DNA of 9,337 nucleotides from an uncultured Mollicutes bacterium (GTDB lineage: Bacteria > Bacillota_I > Bacilli_A > Acholeplasmatales > JAEDCM01): assembly GCA_947166335.1 (NCBI GenBank), contig CAMVDS010000029.1, forward strand, positions 1 through 9,337, given 5' to 3'. Below the pieces are notes generated by a model that ran no database searches, was not told the DNA's origin, and saw only the letters and a program-made list of their open reading frames with translations. Positions 5,634 to 9,337 of the stretch are shown piece by piece. Position 1 is the stretch's first letter, and every line of letters starts with the position of its first letter. Position numbers and translations under genes: made by a program.

Positions 5634-5744
5634 AATTAACCTCCATACAAATTAAAAAGCCTTCAACGCTCGAGCAGGTCGCCTTTAGAGCCATAGTTGA
5701 AGACTTTTATACCGAAAGGAAGACTGGCGATCTTTCCTTTGTAC
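5634..5744 (-). promoter_or_regulatory. Structured 5' leader of the oxidoreductase gene, candidate riboswitch or attenuator
   Basis: From the predicted start near 5744 the leader runs about 105 nt to the ATG. Hairpin 1 pairs 5740-5731 with 5723-5715 (9 bp, one bulged base) around the loop UCGCCAG. Hairpin 2 pairs GUCUUCAAC (5704-5696) with GUUGAAGGC (5667-5659), 9 bp around a 28-nt loop, and is followed by UUUUU, so it looks like an intrinsic terminator. The loop of hairpin 2 contains GGCGA (5683-5679), complementary to UCGCC (5730-5726) in the loop of hairpin 1, allowing a kissing contact. The sequence GUCUUC occurs in both hairpins, so the 3' arm of hairpin 2 could pair with either. I cannot match it to a known riboswitch class. 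Confidence 0.6.
5659..5704 (-). terminator. Terminator-like hairpin inside the oxidoreductase leader
   Basis: Nine pairs (GTCTTCAAC with GTTGAAGGC, one G-T pair) followed by TTTTTAATTT on the minus strand, ending only about 8 bp before the GGAGG ribosome site at 5644-5640. Its place between promoter and gene suggests regulated early termination. It cannot be the recU terminator alone, because the oxidoreductase promoter lies upstream of it. Confidence 0.6.
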
Positions 5745-5748
5745 ACTT

Positions 5749-5777
5749 ATAATACAACAATCAATTTCATTTGTCAA
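5749..5777 (-). promoter_or_regulatory. Promoter of the oxidoreductase gene
   Basis: On the minus strand a consensus TTGACA (5777-5772), a 17-bp spacer and TATTAT (5754-5749). It sits directly after the recU stop codon, so the oxidoreductase gene need not depend on recU transcription. Confidence 0.8.
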
Positions 5778-5785
5778 TAGTTTTT

Positions 5786-6358
5786 TTAATAATTTACCGT
5801 AAGTATACCATCTAAAGTGCTTAAATAGTCCAATCTAGGCGAATAATTGTATTTTATGATAGGACAATTTTCCTTTAAATCCTTGTATGGAATTGACTTT
5901 GTAGGTCCATTTACATACTTTAAAACGAAGTCTAACATTACTAAGAAGCATTCTCCATACTCTTTGAAAGAAATGATTAAAAAACCTATTCCACCATGTC
6001 TAACAATAGCTTTTAAATGTTCTATTTGATGGTCATGAATATTCCTTAGTGGAAAAGATGTTTTTGAAATAGTTTCTTTTGCTTCAAAATCAATATATTT
6101 ACCTTTATATATTCCGTTATAGTCTGTAGTAGAAGGTGTCTTATAAAAAGCTTTTGTAATCATACATTTATCACGAGATGGATATGATACATCAACAACT
6201 TGAATGGGTGTTGGCTTTTTATGAATAATTGCTATATCATTTTTTAAATAATATGCATTAGTTTCATTTATATCTTCCTCTAAAGACATGCCTCTATTTT
6301 TATTTGAATTAATTTTGCTTAAGGTATTTGAAGTTGTTTTTTTATTTGGATAATTCAT
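5786..6358 (-). CDS. recU: Holliday junction resolvase RecU
   Basis: A 190-residue RecU, the structure-specific endonuclease that cuts four-way DNA junctions during recombination and chromosome segregation in Bacilli and Mollicutes. The N-terminal NRGMSLEEDINETNAYY (21-37) is followed by IHKKPTPIQVVDV (45-57) and the catalytic core STTDYNGIYKGKYIDFEAKET (76-96). In the core Asp79, Glu92 and Lys94 are the expected metal-binding and catalytic residues, and the stalk/basic segment KTSFPL is at 99-104. HDHQIEHL (108-115) and SPRLDYLS (173-180) also match. The length is close to the roughly 200 residues of Bacillus RecU, with a shorter N-terminal extension. A GAGG site lies eight bases before the ATG. 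RecU is often next to a class A penicillin-binding protein gene; here it instead faces away from hrcA. Confidence 0.95.
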   Translation of the reverse strand: MNYPNKKTTSNTLSKINSNKNRGMSLEEDINETNAYYLKNDIAIIHKKPTPIQVVDVSYPSRDKCMITKAFYKTPSTTDYNGIYKGKYIDFEAKETISKTSFPLRNIHDHQIEHLKAIVRHGGIGFLIISFKEYGECFLVMLDFVLKYVNGPTKSIPYKDLKENCPIIKYNYSPRLDYLSTLDGILTVNY

Positions 6359-6392
6359 AGATATCGCCTCAATAATATAATAACATAATATA

Positions 6393-6421
6393 ATTATATT
6401 TTTAATATAATAATCATTAAA
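6393..6421 (-). promoter_or_regulatory. Possible recU promoter
   Basis: On the minus strand a perfect TATAAT (6398-6393) has a poor -35 candidate TTTAAT (6421-6416) 17 bp upstream. The surrounding sequence is nearly all A and T, so other placements are possible. Confidence 0.4.
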
Positions 6422-6441
6422 TAAAAGATTTTTCTAAAAAA

Positions 6442-6468
6442 TTAGCAATAACCTATTGACAGTGCTAA
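6442..6468. promoter_or_regulatory. CIRCE operator 1 (HrcA binding site), degenerate
   Basis: TTAGCAATA, 9 bases, CAGTGCTAA. Compared with the CIRCE consensus TTAGCACTC-N9-GAGTGCTAA it has two differences in the left arm and one in the right, with exact 9-9-9 geometry. It overlaps the -35 box of the hrcA promoter, the right place for repression. Confidence 0.8.
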
Positions 6469-6484
6469 AATGATGTTGTATAAT
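6456..6484 (+). promoter_or_regulatory. Promoter of the hrcA-grpE-dnaK operon
   Basis: Consensus TTGACA (6456-6461), a 17-bp spacer and consensus TATAAT (6479-6484). This strong vegetative promoter is what a negatively controlled class I heat-shock operon is expected to have. Confidence 0.88.
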
Positions 6485-6488
6485 GTTT

Positions 6489-6515
6489 TTGGCAGTGGAA
6501 AGAATAGACTGCTAA
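6489..6515. promoter_or_regulatory. CIRCE-like operator 2 in the hrcA leader, more degenerate
   Basis: TTGGCAGTG, 9 bases, GACTGCTAA. It has the 27-bp CIRCE geometry with three differences from consensus on the left and one on the right; the arms match each other at seven of nine positions. It covers the expected transcription start and lies just before the AGAGGTGG ribosome site of hrcA. In the RNA it can also form a small stem (GCAGT with ACTGC). Confidence 0.6.
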
Positions 6516-6527
6516 AGAGGTGGTTAC

Positions 6528-7541
6528 ATGTTAACGAATAGACAAAAGTTAATATTAAAAGCTATTGTTGAAGAATATGTAAATACAGCTAATCCTGTAG
6601 CTTCATTCGATTTAATGGCTAAGCCTTATCTTAATTTTTCAAGTGCAACACTTCGTGCAGAAATGGCTTTACTTGAACAATTAGGATTAATAGAAAAACC
6701 TCATACATCAAGTGGTAGAGTACCTACTTCAATGGGTTATAAGTATTACGTAGATAATCTTGTAACTAGAGATTCTGAAGTAGCATCTCAATTCCCTTTA
6801 ATTGATCAAATCTTCCAACAACACGATATGATGAAGGAAGAAGCAATTAAAGAAGCAATGAATTTACTGTCTAAATTAACAAATTATACATCTATGGCTC
6901 TTGGAGCTGATTATAGAAGTGAATTAGTTAAGAAAATGGATTTTGTACCAGTAAGTGAAAGAGAAGCAGTTATATTGATAGTAACAAATCAAGGACATGT
7001 TTCAAATCAAATGATTAAAATTCCAGAAGGATTAAATTCAGAAGAATTAAAGAAAGTTGTTAAGATACTTGATGAAGTACTTAAAAATAAACCATTAGCT
7101 GATGTAGAAAGAATTTTAAATGATGAATTCGCTAGATTCCAAGTTAAGGATTTAATGAATTATCATGACCAATTGCTTAATACATTTGTTAATGCCTTTT
7201 CAAAGTTCTATAAAGACAATTATTACTTATCGGGAATGTCAAATGTATTTGGTCAACCTGAATTTAATGATGTTAATAAACTAAAGAAGTTTATGGAAGC
7301 CTTTGAAGAAGGAGAAGTAATGAAGTTAGTAGGAAATACTAATGGACTAACAGTTAGAATTGGTAGTGAAAACAAAATTCTAGCTATGGACGATTGTACA
7401 ATCATTTCTGTTCCATATAGGATTGATGATGAAAAGATTGGTACTATTGCTGTAATAGGTCCAACAAGAATGGAATATAAGAAAGTTATTCCACTTGTTG
7501 AATATATTGCAGGCAATATGACAAAACTGTATAAAAAGTAG
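6528..7541 (+). CDS. hrcA: Heat-inducible transcription repressor HrcA
   Basis: A 337-residue HrcA, the dimeric repressor that binds CIRCE and whose active state depends on GroEL. The N-terminal winged helix is clear: NRQKLILKAIVEEYV (4-18), the SSATLRAEMALLEQLGLIEKPH recognition region (38-59), then TSSGRVPTSMGYKYYVD (60-76), an HrcA signature. The middle holds the GAF-like and inserted dimerisation regions. The C-terminal end (VIGPTRMEYKKVIPLVEYI) matches the family. The length is typical (about 340). It is the first gene of the operon, behind a promoter flanked by two CIRCE-type sites, so it very probably represses its own operon. Its stop codon overlaps the grpE ribosome site. Confidence 0.96.
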   Translation: MLTNRQKLILKAIVEEYVNTANPVASFDLMAKPYLNFSSATLRAEMALLEQLGLIEKPHTSSGRVPTSMGYKYYVDNLVTRDSEVASQFPLIDQIFQQHDMMKEEAIKEAMNLLSKLTNYTSMALGADYRSELVKKMDFVPVSEREAVILIVTNQGHVSNQMIKIPEGLNSEELKKVVKILDEVLKNKPLADVERILNDEFARFQVKDLMNYHDQLLNTFVNAFSKFYKDNYYLSGMSNVFGQPEFNDVNKLKKFMEAFEEGEVMKLVGNTNGLTVRIGSENKILAMDDCTIISVPYRIDDEKIGTIAVIGPTRMEYKKVIPLVEYIAGNMTKLYKK

Positions 7542-7549
7542 GTGAAAAG

Positions 7550-8104
7550 ATGGAAGAGAAAGACATTGTAAATGAAGAAGTAGTTGAAGAAACTAAAGTA
7601 GAAGAAAATGAAGCTAAGCCTGAAATTAAAAAAGAAAAAAGGAATAAGCTTAAAGATAAAATAGATGCTTTAGAAAAGCAAAATGCAGAATTAAAAGATA
7701 AATTGCTTAGAAATGCTGCTGAGCTTGAAAACTTCAAAAGAAGAACTAATGAAGAGCGCATTAAGGATAGAAAATATGCTAGCTGTGATTTAGTTAATGA
7801 TTTAGTTTCTATACTTGCTAATTTAGATAAATGTGTAAATATGGAAACTGAAGATCCAATGCTTAAGAATTTCCTAATTGGCTTTAAAATGATTGATAAT
7901 CAATTGTTCGATAGATTATATCAAGATGGTCTAGAAGAAATTAAAGTTGAAAAAGGAATGGCATTTGATCCAAATGTCCATCATGCAATTGAAACTACTG
8001 AAATTGAAGGCGTTGAAGCCAATACAATTACAGAAGTTGTGCAAAAAGGATATAAATACAAAGAAAGGGTAATAAAACCAGCAATGGTTAAAGTTAATAA
8101 ATAA
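7550..8104 (+). CDS. grpE: Nucleotide exchange factor GrpE
   Basis: A 184-residue GrpE, the dimeric factor that releases ADP from DnaK. It has an acidic, low-complexity N-terminus (1-30), then a long charged helix suited to the dimer coiled coil (about 33-78, including LLRNAAELENFKRRTNEER). A helical-bundle segment (about 80-130) follows, and the C-terminal beta domain ends with the family signature ITEVVQKGYKYKERVIKPAMVKV (160-182). The ATG follows AGGTGA overlapping the hrcA stop, eight bases after that stop. Length and position between hrcA and dnaK are standard for Bacillota. Confidence 0.96.
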   Translation: MEEKDIVNEEVVEETKVEENEAKPEIKKEKRNKLKDKIDALEKQNAELKDKLLRNAAELENFKRRTNEERIKDRKYASCDLVNDLVSILANLDKCVNMETEDPMLKNFLIGFKMIDNQLFDRLYQDGLEEIKVEKGMAFDPNVHHAIETTEIEGVEANTITEVVQKGYKYKERVIKPAMVKVNK

Positions 8105-8112
8105 AGGAGTGA

Positions 8113-9337
<1,225 letters not shown>

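Noticed and set aside
5634..5744. The oxidoreductase leader as a T-box, or as a purine, TPP, SAM, FMN or fluoride riboswitch
   Set aside because: None of the conserved sequence blocks of these classes that I can recall is present; the class is left open.
5847..6029. A 60-codon plus-strand frame inside recU
   Set aside because: Lies wholly within recU on the opposite strand, with no ribosome site or independent support.

Overview
This window comes from a strongly A+T-rich Bacillota chromosome. The gene set is ordinary housekeeping: an arginine biosynthesis operon, recU, and an hrcA-grpE-dnaK heat-shock operon. RecU, a Bacilli/Mollicutes-type Holliday junction resolvase that clostridia usually lack, and a DnaK of the Gram-positive form point to Bacilli or a related Erysipelotrichia/Mollicutes-side lineage. 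No species can be named. The genetic code looks standard: only TAA and TAG stops are seen, and Trp is TGG. No phage, IS element or CRISPR array was seen.

Positions 1-4413 hold argC (3' end only), argJ, argB, argD and argF in one tight plus-strand operon with gaps of 2-10 bp. Together they convert glutamate through acetylated intermediates to ornithine, then to citrulline. The operon ends at a rho-independent terminator near 4495-4521.

Positions 4524-5047 lack long genes but are densely organised, and this is the most interesting part. A sense promoter (TTGAAT-17-TATAAT) drives an mRNA of about 220 nt with a 5'-terminal hairpin, a 12-codon leader frame and a 23-residue hydrophobic peptide. 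A convergent promoter (TTGATA-17-TATAAT) drives a short antisense RNA of about 60 nt. The two transcripts meet at a shared 12-bp hairpin flanked by direct repeats. This is the layout of the Fst/RNA I-RNA II par type I toxin-antitoxin locus of plasmid pAD1, although the peptide is not obviously Fst. About 200 bp further on, the antisense half is repeated (promoter, direct repeats, same hairpin stem) without a recognisable toxin. In this second unit both repeats carry a new, mutually matching sequence, as expected for an RNA pair that has changed specificity.

Positions 5055-6358 carry two minus-strand genes: a flavodoxin-fold NAD(P)H oxidoreductase of the azoreductase type, and recU upstream of it. 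The oxidoreductase has its own promoter and a leader of about 105 nt. The leader can form two hairpins with complementary loops, and the second hairpin looks like an intrinsic terminator just before the ribosome binding site. It is a candidate riboswitch or attenuator that I cannot assign to a known class.

Positions 6359-9337 contain the recU/hrcA divergent region and then hrcA, grpE and dnaK (truncated by the window end). The hrcA promoter is flanked by two degenerate CIRCE operators of the correct 9-9-9 geometry, so the operon is very probably repressed by its own HrcA product.
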